Assembly: GCA_022376925.1 (NCBI GenBank)
Contig: JAIOJX010000004.1
Location: forward strand, 129,543,123-129,607,122
DNA length: 64,000 nt
Reading direction: 5' to 3'
Source: Tragulus kanchil
Taxonomy: Eukaryota; Chordata; Mammalia; Artiodactyla; Tragulidae
The stretch's first letter is position 1; each line of letters opens with the position of its first letter. The notes below the pieces were generated by a model that worked only from the letters and a program-made list of their open reading frames with translations, was not told the DNA's origin and did no database searches. Position numbers and translations under genes: made by a program. Positions 19,701-26,200 of this stretch are shown here, one piece after another.

Positions 19701-21101
19701 GCAAAAGGGACTCTGCAAATTAATTAGGGTTACAGACTCAACAACTGGGAGGTTATTCTGTTCAGCCCAGTCTACTCATAGAAGGTCTTACAGGAAAAGA
19801 TGCAAAATAGATACGGCAGAAGTCAGAGAGATCTGAAACTTGAGGATTGCAGTTCATTTGAAGATGAAGGGGGCAAGAAGACAGCAAGGCAGGCATCCAA
19901 AAGGGCTAAGAAACTCCCACCTGATGACCAGTAAGTAAACAGGGGCCTCAGAGCTAAAACCAGGAGACACTGACGTTCTGACAACCTGAATCTGCTTGGA
20001 AGCAATGTTGGATTTGATTTTACTAGTTTTTTCAGTAGTAATACCTATTCTGTGTTGATCAGAATGTGGTAAAACTGGCTTTCTTACACACTACTGACAT
20101 ATAAACTGAAACCATCTTTCTGAACAGCATTATGACAATATACCAAGAAATTTTAAAAGCTATATTCTCGATTTTCTGTTACTTCTTAATGCCTATGTTT
20201 TATCAAAGTAGTCCCTTTAGAAATTTACTCTATGGAAGTATGCATAAAACTCCTTTTACAAAAGGAGATGAAGAATTATTCATAAAAATGATTATTTTAG
20301 CATTACTGAAAAAGTTAGAAACTATACGAGAGAAAGTCTAAAATATTACAAATAGTAAGCACTTCTACTCACTACTCAAACTACGCTTTGCAATAACCTA
20401 TAACGGAAGAGAAAGTCTTAATATACATGTGTATGTTTAACTGAATCACTGCACTGTGCACCTGAAACAAAGATGACATTGTTAAGTCAGCTACACTTCA
20501 ATAAAAGACTTAACTATAATAACATCGCTTAATGGCCCATTTGTTGCCAAAAGGGCCGTCTTATTACAGACCACAATCAGTGGTTAGCACTCAACCTCGG
20601 GACGCAGAGAAACGACTCTCTCCATCAACCAACACCTTCCACCGCGTGGGTCAAGCAGCACTCTTTCTTTTTTCACCAGCCTTCCCGTAAGTGTCACCTG
20701 AGCTGGTCCCAAGGGAAGAGTTAGAAGACAGATGGGAAAGAGGATGTCTTGAAATTGCAAGATACATACACTAGAGCGAAAGTATTCATAATCAGGACTA
20801 GGCACAGCGGAAGGTGCGGAACACAAGTGACAGCGCGGACCCCCTCCCAATCTGCGGCTCTTAAAACCTCTGCAAAACGAAGGGGGACCACGCCTAGAGG
20901 AGTCACTCACCGAACCCCGTGAAGCCCATGGTGACCGCCAGCTGAGGGTCTGGTCCCGGTGCGTCGGAGCCGGTCACTGGAGCAAGACAAAAGGGAAAAG
21001 GCCTCGTGAGAGGGCGCCCCCCGCGCCGCCGGCCCAGCCCGGCCTATTCTACCGGCGCCAGCCTCGCTGAACCCACCATCGCTGGGCCCCGGGCGCTCCA
21101 T
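4526..21101 (-). CDS. WDR70: WDR70 gene, 5' part: coding exons 1-5 (gene span; exons listed separately)
   Basis: WD repeat domain 70 protein. Five exons encode residues 1-165: MERPGPSD start, a GFTGFGKKARTFDLEAMFEQ segment, a charged helix (EMNREKELRRQNED) and a Ser/Asp/Glu-rich linker with the ELIGPPLP motif. All match mammalian WDR70 from its N-terminus; the WD40 propeller exons lie left of this window. Family knowledge links WDR70 to the CUL4-DDB1 ubiquitin ligase, H2B monoubiquitination and DNA double-strand break repair in the nucleus. All introns are GT-AG and phases join: 25, 66, 84, 121 and 199 nt. Exons 3 and 4 appear in extra copies inside tandem duplications, and one exon 4 copy is frameshifted. 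It is divergently paired with NUP155. Confidence 0.93.
4925..5129 (+). mobile_element. Bov-A type SINE (ruminant)
   Basis: It shows the Bov-A body: GAAGGGGACGACAGGGGATG, TGGATGGCATCACTCACTCA, CAGTCCATGAGGTCACAAAG and AGTCAGACACAACTGAGCAA. This family is restricted to ruminants and is a main reason for the taxonomic call. Confidence 0.85.
5435..5713 (+). mobile_element. tRNA-derived SINE (GGACCG-type family)
   Basis: Head GGGCTTTCCTGGTGGTGCAG, tRNA-like region to about 5520, body GGGAGGCCCACACGGGCCAA and a poly(A) ending at 5713. The direct repeat AGATGTTGGCTGG (left) and AGATGCTGGCTGA (right) is a target-site duplication. Confidence 0.88.
5964..6090 (+). mobile_element. Very short L1 3'-end insertion
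   Basis: About 125 bp of the same L1 3' end as at 1795-1901 (GATATACATATGACTAATCT, CATATCTGTAAACAACAAAA) ending in an A-rich tail. ATTAAAATCAGAGAG on the left and AATAAAATTAGAGAG on the right look like a target-site duplication. Confidence 0.8.
6100..6736. other. WDR70 intron, nothing recognised
   Basis: Moderately AT-rich intronic sequence with no recognisable exon or repeat. Confidence 0.4.
6737..6852 (+). mobile_element. CHR-type tRNA SINE
   Basis: Begins AGGGAATTCCCTGGTGGTCC, carries the B-box-like GGTTCAATCCC and continues to CGCACATGCCGTGTGG. It is truncated or interrupted by the following Bov-tA SINE. Confidence 0.75.
6853..7049 (-). mobile_element. Bov-tA SINE, reverse
   Basis: Reverse-oriented Bov-tA: CTAAGTCATGTCTGACTCTT, CCATGGGATTTCCCAGGCAA, TGGAGTGGGTTGCATTTCC, ending at GAGCCACCAGGAATTTCC. 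It abuts the CHR element in opposite orientation. Confidence 0.8.
7461..7721 (+). mobile_element. Old interspersed repeat, family unassigned (resembles 18430-18835)
   Basis: The block GCCACTGAACCCTGATTCG, GGACTTCTAGCCTCGCAAAC, AATTTCTGTTGTTTCTGCCA and TGCCAACTAATTCAG resembles the end of an ancient mammalian repeat (LTR- or DNA-transposon-like). I cannot name the subfamily by eye. Confidence 0.4.
7800..8115 (+). mobile_element. tRNA-derived SINE, full length with C-rich tail
   Basis: One of the most complete copies: head GGGGCTTCCCTGGTGGTCCA, B box GGTTCGATCCC, GGAGCGGCTGGACCAATGTG, GGGAGGTCCACACGGGCCAA, a C-rich segment near 8060-8095 and poly(A) to 8115. Target-site duplication ATGCCATGCTA / ATGCCGTGCTA. 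Confidence 0.9.
8176..8430 (+). mobile_element. CHR-type tRNA SINE (diverged)
   Basis: Head GGGTTTCCTGATAGTCCAGT, GCTTGATCCCTGGGCCGGGA, then CACAACTGCTGAGCACACAC and AGACCCAGTATGGCCAAAAA, followed by an A-rich end. It is more diverged than the GGACCG-type copies. Confidence 0.75.
8994..9114 (-). CDS. WDR70: WDR70 coding exon 4 (in-frame copy)
   Basis: A 121-nt exon with acceptor TTTTCAG and donor GTGATT. It completes Glu59 and encodes 39 codons beginning AREREEEMNREKELRRQNED and ending TSSGSNVARDCSKSSS, plus two bases of Arg99. Both reading phases match exons 3 and 5. Charged, probably helical region N-terminal to the acidic linker. This copy preserves the length seen in the human protein, so it is the likely true exon. 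Confidence 0.93.
9316..9440 (+). mobile_element. CHR-type tRNA SINE fragment
   Basis: Head AGGGAATTCCCTGTCAGTCC, GGTTCAGTCCCTGGTCAGAG, AAGATCCCACAAGCCACACA and an A-rich end. An identical counterpart lies at 10437-10561 through duplication D2. Confidence 0.7.
10117..10235 (-). pseudogene. WDR70: WDR70 exon 4, second copy with 2-bp frameshift
   Basis: Duplicate of 8994-9114 inside D2. It keeps both splice sites but has one TC dinucleotide fewer (119 nt), which shifts the frame in the arginine/glutamate-rich start of the exon. Splicing of this copy would not join exons 3 and 5 in frame. A low-complexity indel of this kind fits a consensus error as well as a real mutation. Confidence 0.85.
10437..10561 (+). 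mobile_element. CHR-type tRNA SINE fragment, D2 copy
   Basis: Duplicate of 9316-9440 with one base change (CCATACAG for CCACACAG). Confidence 0.7.
10835..11760. other. WDR70 intron with a GC-richer block, unassigned
   Basis: Single-copy intron DNA. The part at about 11220-11460 is clearly GC-richer than its surroundings (GGGCTCCTCCCTCCATCCGG) but I recognise no exon, repeat or conserved element. Confidence 0.35.
11767..11992 (+). mobile_element. tRNA-derived SINE, 5'-truncated
   Basis: Starts within the tRNA part at GCGCAAGGGGCGCCGGTTTC, continues GGACCGATGTGTCCAACTAC and GGGAGGCCCATACAGGCCAA, and ends in poly(A). Confidence 0.85.
11995..12290 (+). mobile_element. MIR fragment split by a SINE
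   Basis: GCAACTAATACTCGCAGCCT ... ATGTACTAGGTACTGTTTT, then after the inserted SINE AAGAGTTCCTATAAATGAAT, CCCTTTAATCTTTATAACAA. This matches the 5' half of MIR (lifetime-of-mammals SINE). Confidence 0.55.
12041..12215 (-). mobile_element. CHR-type tRNA SINE, reverse
   Basis: TTTGGCTGTGCTGGGTCTTT ... GTGGGATCTTCCCAGATCAG ... GAGCCACAAGGGAAGCCC. TAGGTACTGTTTT on both sides is the target-site duplication within the MIR. Confidence 0.8.
12283..12440 (+). mobile_element. Old L1 fragment
   Basis: CTTTATGGAGGTATAATTGA, AAATGTGATGATTTGGTACA, resembling L1M 3'-region sequence. Confidence 0.5.
12830..12950 (-). mobile_element. CHR-type tRNA SINE, reverse
   Basis: AGCCACACCGAGCAGCATGC, TAGTTCCCTGGCCAGGGATT, ending CTGAACCACTGGACCACTG. 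It forms the left edge of duplication D3; the D3 counterpart starts in mid-element at 14067. Confidence 0.75.
13370..13693 (+). mobile_element. tRNA-derived SINE
   Basis: Head GGGCTTCCTCTGGTGGTCCA, GGCGCCGGTTCGAGCTCCAG, GGACCAATGTGTCTGAGCCC (a 28-base internal deletion relative to other copies), C-rich tail and poly(A). The D3 counterpart lies at 14580-14891. Confidence 0.85.
14580..14891 (+). mobile_element. tRNA-derived SINE, D3 copy with 12-bp deletion
   Basis: Same element as 13370-13693 but GGGGCGCCGGTTCGAG is shortened to CGCGTTCGAG. Confidence 0.85.
15280..15420 (+). mobile_element. Probable MIR fragment
   Basis: TTATTATCACTGCCAACGAA, CAGGGAAATTAAGGCAATGG, TACTCATCTAGTAGAATGTG: the order of MIR 3' core sequence, strongly diverged. 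Confidence 0.4.
15447..15545 (+). mobile_element. CHR-type tRNA SINE fragment
   Basis: GGGACTTCCTGGTAGTCTAG, TTAAGACTCCAAGCTCTTCA, CAGAGAACTAACATCCTACC. Confidence 0.65.
16152..16188. repeat. Microsatellite (AC)n/(AT)n
   Basis: CACACGCACATATATATATA followed by an AC run. Repeated at 17279-17314 by D4. Confidence 0.85.
16978..17009 (-). pseudogene. WDR70: WDR70 exon 3, broken fragment at the D4 junction
   Basis: The last 32 coding bases of exon 3 and its donor (GTAAG) are present, but upstream of GTCGTAAGAC the sequence jumps to the D4 start at 17014. There is no acceptor, so it cannot be spliced as an exon. Confidence 0.9.
18113..18196 (-). CDS. WDR70: WDR70 coding exon 3 (copy A)
   Basis: An 84-nt exon with acceptor TTTTAG and donor GTAAGA. 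It completes Gly31 and encodes KKARTFDLEAMFEQTRRTAV followed by ERSRKTL, plus the first base of Glu59. This is a very conserved N-terminal segment of WDR70. An identical copy lies 1170 bp to the right. Confidence 0.93.
18430..18840 (+). mobile_element. Old interspersed repeat, family unassigned
   Basis: Ordered blocks GTGAATACATCACATTACAT, AAAAGGGACTCTGCAAATTA, AAACTCCCACCTGATGACCA and TGACGTTCTGACAACCTGAA resemble an old mammalian repeat that is also partly present at 7461-7721. Repeated at 19600-20010 by D5. Confidence 0.4.
19283..19366 (-). CDS. WDR70: WDR70 coding exon 3 (copy B, D5 duplicate)
   Basis: Identical in coding sequence and splice sites to 18113-18196. Inclusion of both copies would add 84 nt (28 codons) and repeat the KKARTFDLEAMFEQ segment. 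No known WDR70 has this, so one copy is probably an assembly product. I cannot tell which. Confidence 0.85.
20417..20515 (+). mobile_element. L1 3'-end fragment
   Basis: TGTATGTTTAACTGAATCAC, GCACTGTGCACCTGAAACAA, TTAAGTCAGCTACACTTCAA, TAAAAG: typical artiodactyl L1 3' terminus. Confidence 0.75.
20911..20976 (-). CDS. WDR70: WDR70 coding exon 2
   Basis: A 66-nt exon with acceptor GCTCCAG and donor GTGAGT. It completes Val9 and encodes TGSDAPGPDPQLAVTMGFTG then Phe, matching the mammalian WDR70 N-terminus, and ends with the first base of Gly31. The intron before it is only 100 bp. Present once. Confidence 0.93.
21077..21101 (-). CDS. WDR70: WDR70 coding exon 1 (start codon)
   Basis: ATG at 21101-21099 encodes MERPGPSD plus one base, with donor GTGGGT. 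The start agrees with the MERSGPS beginning of human WDR70 and sits inside the CpG island. Reading straight through the donor gives an open but unrelated frame, so the short exon is preferred on homology. Confidence 0.9.
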
Positions 21102-21339
21102 GTTCGGCCGCCCTCCAGGAAACCTGCAGAAACCGCAGTCCAAACAAGCTGAAGACTCCGGGCAAACCGGGTGGCAAGGACCGCCTTCAAGCGTCAGCAG
21201 CGCCGCCAAGGCCAAGAGTGGCGCCCCGCGCGGAGGGAAAGAGGCCTCCGTGAGCAGCGCCGCCCTAGCGGACTGGCGAAGTACAGGCGTCACAGACGCT
21301 GGCTTCCAATGAAACTCATTTGGAAGGAGATTCTGTAAC

Positions 21340-21724
21340 ACTTTTTACTTCATAAAACGCATTAACCGCCAAGATGATAATCACCAGAATTCTAAAGAAG
21401 GTAACCTTTAAGAAACTACCATTAGTTAAGTTTTGCTATAGTGTCAGAGAAGAATACTCACAAATGTCTAAAAATGTTATTAAAATACTCCCTTCTCCAA
21501 CTACCTGTGTGATGCCCCCTTTCTTTCGTATCCTTCAACTAAACAACAAATAACAACAGTAGATATGAGAATCTAGCTATCTCTTATTTATCCAAACATT
21601 TAAGAGATCTGCAAAATGTAAACCCCTTTCTTTTCATTAATGGCTTAGTTTCTGAAACTGTGGCAATTTTTCACAGAATGTGTTCTTTACGGTAACAAGG
21701 ATTAGGCTTTTTCTTTTACATGAA
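21340..21724. other. Intergenic segment between the two CpG islands
   Basis: AT-rich DNA between the WDR70 and NUP155 promoters. No gene or clear repeat was recognised. Confidence 0.4.
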
Positions 21725-21824
21725 TTACTTTTTAATTTTCTCATTTTTATTAATTTGGCTGCAATGGGTCTTTTTGTTGAGGCACTTAGAATCTTCAGTG
21801 TAGCATGTAGGAGGAAGACTTATT

Positions 21825-21950
21825 AGCTTGGTGCAAACGTCATTGCGGCTTGGGACCATGAATTTTACATTATAACTACGCTCAAACACATCTTTATTAA
21901 TCAAATAGGAACGATTACAATCAACACATTTTTCCAAGGAGAAATAAGTT
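21825..21950 (-). mobile_element. Mariner-type DNA transposon 3' end
   Basis: Starts at the terminal-repeat-like TTGGTGCAAACGTCATTGCG and continues through CATCTTTATTAATCAAATAG to CACATTTTTCCAAGGAGAAA. The minus strand can be read as a mariner transposase tail (WEKCVDCNRSY-like). A remnant only. Confidence 0.6.
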
Positions 21951-21954
21951 CCTC

Positions 21955-22052
21955 TGTTGTTCAGTTGCTAAGTGTTCTCCCATTCGTTGCCACCCCATGA
22001 ACTGCAAGCACTCCAGGCTTCCCTGTCTTTCCCTCTCTCAGATGAAACTTAG
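21955..22052 (-). mobile_element. Bov-tA/Bov-A SINE fragment, reverse
   Basis: GTTGTTCAGTTGCTAAGTGT, GCCACCCCATGAACTGCAAG, CTCCAGGCTTCCCTGTCTTT: reversed 3' part of the ruminant Bov-A unit. Confidence 0.75.
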
Positions 22053-22928
22053 GTGAGATTCCAAACCAGGACTAACTCTGATCATCCTAAATAAGGACTG
22101 CTCTTTGAAAGCTACCGCTTTAACCACTCCAGTTGCCTACTTCATGAAATGCAGCCCATGTGGCCTCTCCTACCTTCTACTGCAGTTACTACATACTCCA
22201 TAGAAAATACGGTGATATACTCTGGATGCCGTAGAAGACGACCTGTTTAGAGGCCTACACTATACCAGTCCTTCTAAACGCTGGGGAAGAAACAGTGAAG
22301 GAGAACCACCTGCTTCCCCTCTGTACGGGGAAACAAAGCAAGGCATCAAATCCCTGCACGCAATTAGTATTCCGTAAATACAATTTTTCACAGTCACGTA
22401 CCAGAGTTCAATGGTAGTGGCACAGAACTACAAAGCGTGACGAATTTTATTTACAGCGAAGCCCATTAGAAATGTAGTGCAATTTTGGTTGATATGTAAA
22501 CTTGTTCTAACAGTTGCCAATTCCTATGCATTCTCAGAAGAATTGGCGTACCAAACACATTGACGCGCATACTCAAACCGTTTCTGTTGCCGGTTTCCCA
22601 ACCCAAAGCTCGAGGCGCCCGTAACCGAAGCGCGCGCAGAACCCCCGGACCCCGAGCAGTCTGCGCAGGCCCCGCACTAACCGGCTCCCCTTCTCCCGGC
22701 CCCAGCTCCCTCCTTTCCCCTATAGACCCTGTCCCCGCCTTCCCTTTCCCCAGGCCCTCCCTTCTCCCCGCCCTCCCTTCTTCTCCCCTTCCACCTCCTT
22801 CCCTCCCTGCCTCTACGACAGCCACCACTTTCCACCCGCCAGGCCCCAGACAGCCGGCCGGCCCCGGCTCCGTAGCTCCACCCGTAACGTCCCGCCCCCT
22901 GGGACAGGCTCCTCTCCCCTCCTCCGAC

Positions 22929-23102
22929 ATGCAGGCTTCAAATGCCCCGCCCCAGGAACCGGACGTGCGTCACGCACTGGCGTCCGGGCGCTGGTTTGGC
23001 GCGCGCGCCGTAAGCTTTGGGACTAAGCTGGCATCTTGGGTTTTCTCTTATTTCTCCTTGCTTTTTGACTTTCTCTGGTCGGTGCTGTCCTCGATATTCG
23101 GT
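22929..23102 (+). other. In-frame open stretch upstream of the NUP155 start
   Basis: From ATG 22929, 58 codons run without a stop straight into the NUP155 ATG ([20 protein letters not shown], later [20 protein letters not shown]). The open frame extends back even to 22560. GC-rich DNA has few stops, so openness is weak evidence of coding. The hydrophobic segment just before the canonical start is notable. Most likely 5'UTR. Confidence 0.4.
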
Positions 23103-23259
23103 ATGCCGTCTTCTTTGCTGGGCTCGGTGATGCCGGCCTCCACGTCGGCCGCAGCCCTGCAAGAAACTTTGGAAAATGCGGGGCGGCTCATCGACCGTCA
23201 GTTGCAGGAGGACCGCATGTATCCGGACCTTTCAGAGCTACTCATGGTGTCTGCTCCAA
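23103..23259 (+). CDS. NUP155: NUP155 coding exon 1 (copy 1)
   Basis: Encodes residues 1-52 ([13 protein letters not shown] ... SELLMVSAP) plus one base, with donor GTGAGT. The start is chosen by agreement with human NUP155; the same frame stays open far upstream (see the separate upstream entry). Two further copies lie at 24195-24351 and 25284-25440. Confidence 0.93.
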
Positions 23260-26200
23260 GTGAGTGATCGCTGCGCAATTCATGATGGTTTTTTCAGCCC
23301 AGAGGACTCCCATCTAACTCCCCAAATAAATCCTTATGCCCAGGTTGAATGGATGAAGGTATCTTGAGATTTGGGGCTCTATTGTGGGTTGCCATTCCCT
23401 TCTCCAGCGGGTCTGTACGGGGAAACAAAGCAAGGCATCAAATCCCTGCACGCAATTAGTATTCCGTAAATACAATTTTTCACAGTCACGTACCAGAGTT
23501 CAATGGTAGTGGCACAGAACTACAAAGCGTGACGAATTTTATTTACAGCGAAGCCCATTAGAAATGTAGTGCAATTTTGGTTGATATGTAAACTTGTTCT
23601 AACAGTTGCCAATTCCTATGCATTCTCAGAAGAATTGGCGTACCAAACACATTGACGCGCATACTCAAACCGTTTCTGTTGCCGGTTTCCCAACCCAAAG
23701 CTCGAGGCGCCCGTAACCGAAGCGCGCGCAGAACCCCCGGACCCCGAGCAGTCTGCGCAGGCCCCGCACTAACCGGCTCCCCTTCTCCCGGCCCCAGCTC
23801 CCTCCTTTCCCCTATAGACCCTGTCCCCGCCTTCCCTTTCCCCAGGCCCTCCCTTCTCCCCGCCCTCCCTTCTTCTCCCCTTCCACCTCCTTCCCTCCCT
23901 GCCTCTACGACAGCCACCACTTTCCACCCGCCAGGCCCCAGACAGCCGGCCGGCCCCGGCTCCGTAGCTCCACCCGTAACGTCCCGCCCCCTGGGACAGG
24001 CTCCTCTCCCCTCCTCCGACATGCAGGCTTCAAATGCCCCGCCCCAGGAACCGGACGTGCGTCACGCACTGGCGTCCGGGCGCTGGTTTGGCGCGCGCGC
24101 CGTAAGCTTTGGGACTAAGCTGGCATCTTGGGTTTTCTCTTATTTCTCCTTGCTTTTTGACTTTCTCTGGTCGGTGCTGTCCTCGATATTCGGTATGCCG
24201 TCTTCTTTGCTGGGCTCGGTGATGCCGGCCTCCACGTCGGCCGCAGCCCTGCAAGAAACTTTGGAAAATGCGGGGCGGCTCATCGACCGTCAGTTGCAGG
24301 AGGACCGCATGTATCCGGACCTTTCAGAGCTACTCATGGTGTCTGCTCCAAGTGAGTGATCGCTGCGCAATTCATGATGGTTTTTTCAGCCCAGAGGACT
24401 CCCATCTAACTCCCCAAATAAATCCTTATGCCCAGGTTGAATGGATGAAGGTATCTTGAGATTTGGGGCTCTATTGTGGGTTGCCATTCCCTTCTCCAGC
24501 GGGTCTCCCCAACCCGGGGGTGAAACCCGAGTCTCCCGCATCACAGGCAGATTCTTTATCGTCTGAGCCACCAAGGGAGGACCTAAAAGGGAAAAGGAGC
24601 CCATTTACAATTTTTTTCCTTCTGCGGATCTTCATTACAGGCAATTGAGGGATTGGGAACGAGCAGCAGACCCCATTTGAGGCAGAAAGAGGCAAGGATT
24701 CTAACCTTAACGAGTTTCTCATTACCTCCAAGTGTTTATCTGATCTTACGGAAGACCAAAGGAGGAGGATCATCTGATCCAAGTCTCATCCTTGTTAATG
24801 AATATCTCGTGTTAATATTGGAGTAAAACTGAAGAGCATACAAAGTTCATTTGGAATTCTACTCTTTTTGCTCAGAGATATGCTTTGTGATGTATAGAGC
24901 TGATGTAATAGGAAATGCTGCAAGGTGTTAAAAAGAACTACCAATGGAATGAAGGAAGGTTGCAGGGAAGTATGTGATGATGGGTGAACAGGGAATGTAG
25001 GGCAGATTTTGTGCCAACAAAAGACAGGTGTCTATAAAAGACTCTGTTTAATGGTTTAAAATTAAGACCAGGATCCTCAAGGCCCATAGAATTACACAAG
25101 TTGCTAGCAAAAAAGTGACCCATTTTGTGGGTGGAAATTGGAGAAAAGTAGAGGAGAGTAAGATAAACAAGAGGCTAAGCAAGAACCAAGATAATCTAAG
25201 CAGGATAATTCCCAGGTGGCTCCGTGGTGAAGAATCTCCTTGCTTTTGACTTTCTCTGGTCGGTGCTGTCCTCGATATTCGGTATGCCGTCTTCTTTGCT
25301 GGGCTCGGTGATGCCGGCCTCCACGTCGGCCGCAGCCCTGCAAGAAACTTTGGAAAATGCGGGGCGGCTCATCGACCGTCAGTTGCAGGAGGACCGCATG
25401 TATCCGGACCTTTCAGAGCTACTCATGGTGTCTGCTCCAAGTGAGTGATCGCTGCGCAATTCATGATGGTTTTTTCAGCCCAGAGGACTCCCATCTAACT
25501 CCCCAAATAAATCCTTATGCCCAGGTTGAATGGATGAAGGTATCTTGAGATTTGGGGCTCTATTGTGGGTTGCCATTCCCTTCTCCAGCGGGTCTCCCCA
25601 ACCCGGGGGTGAAACCCGAGTCTCCCGCATCACAGGCAGATTCTTTATCGTCTGAGCCACCAAGGGAGGACCTAAAAGGGAAAAGGAGCCCATTTACAAT
25701 TTTTTTCCTTCTGCGGATCTTCATTACAGGCAATTGAGGGATTGGGAACGAGCAGCAGACCCCATTTGAGGCAGAAAGAGGCAAGGATTCTAACCTTAAC
25801 GAGTTTCTCATCACCTCCAAGTGTTTATCTGATCTTACGGAAGACCAAAGGAGGAGGATCATCTGATCCAAGTCTCATCCTTGTTAATGAATATCTCGTG
25901 TTAATATTGGAGTAAAACTGAAGAGCATACAAAGTTCATTTGGAATTCTACTCTTTTTGCTCAGAGATATGCTTTGTGATGTATAGAGCTGATGTAATAG
26001 GAAATGCTGCAAGGTGTTAAAAAGAACTACCAATGGAATGAAGGAAGGTTGCAGGGAAGTATGTGATGATGGGTGAACAGGGAATGTAGGGCAGATTTTG
26101 TGCCAACAAAAGACAGGTGTCTATAAAAGACTCTGTTTAATGGTTTAAAATTAAGACCAGGATCCTCAAGGCCCATAGAATTACACAAGTTGCTAGCAAA

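Larger units (their letters stand above)
17900..20238. repeat. Tandem duplication D5 (unit about 1.17 kb) carrying WDR70 exon 3
   Basis: Positions 17900-19062 recur at 19070-20238 (offset 1170). The first copy is degraded over its last 60 bases (about 19000-19062: several small deletions relative to 20168-20238), while the interiors match base for base over long spans. Confidence 0.95.
20820..21330. promoter_or_regulatory. WDR70 CpG island / promoter region
   Basis: GC-rich and CpG-dense DNA around WDR70 exons 1 and 2 (for example GCGCCCCCCGCGCCGCC near 21014). No TATA box is evident. It abruptly becomes AT-rich beyond 21330. A housekeeping-type promoter is inferred; the transcription start cannot be placed from sequence alone. 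Confidence 0.75.
22560..23260 (+). promoter_or_regulatory. NUP155 CpG island / promoter (copy 1)
   Basis: Strongly GC- and CpG-rich, with C-rich tracts at 22680-22920. Visible motifs: a GC box GCCCCGCCCC at 22944-22953, a CRE-like TGCGTCAC near 22966, and an E2F-like TTTGGCGC at 22995-23002, 100 bp before the start codon. No TATA box. A second complete copy lies at 23652-24352. Confidence 0.75.
22321..24507. repeat. Tandem duplication D6 (unit 1092 bp): NUP155 promoter and exon 1
   Basis: Positions 22321-23412 recur at 23413-24507 with an exact 1092-bp offset through the whole CpG island and exon 1. The join lies inside a Bov-tA remnant: after CCAGCGGGTCT copy 1 jumps to GTACGGGG while copy 2 continues CCCCAACC. 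I see no substitutions between copies. Confidence 0.95.

Noticed and set aside
20907..21341. 144-codon continuous frame through WDR70 exons 1-2
   Set aside because: It reads through a 100-bp intron; the homologous protein requires splicing at GTGGGT and CTCCAG.
22466..22930. 154-codon minus-strand frame in the NUP155 CpG island (repeated at 23558)
   Set aside because: Glycine/arginine-rich frame expected by chance in GC-rich DNA; the plus strand explains the region as promoter and 5'UTR.
23103..25440. Three NUP155 first exons as alternative promoters or paralogues
   Set aside because: Copies are identical, the third lacks a promoter, and the pattern belongs to a window-wide duplication series; not accepted as biology without reads.
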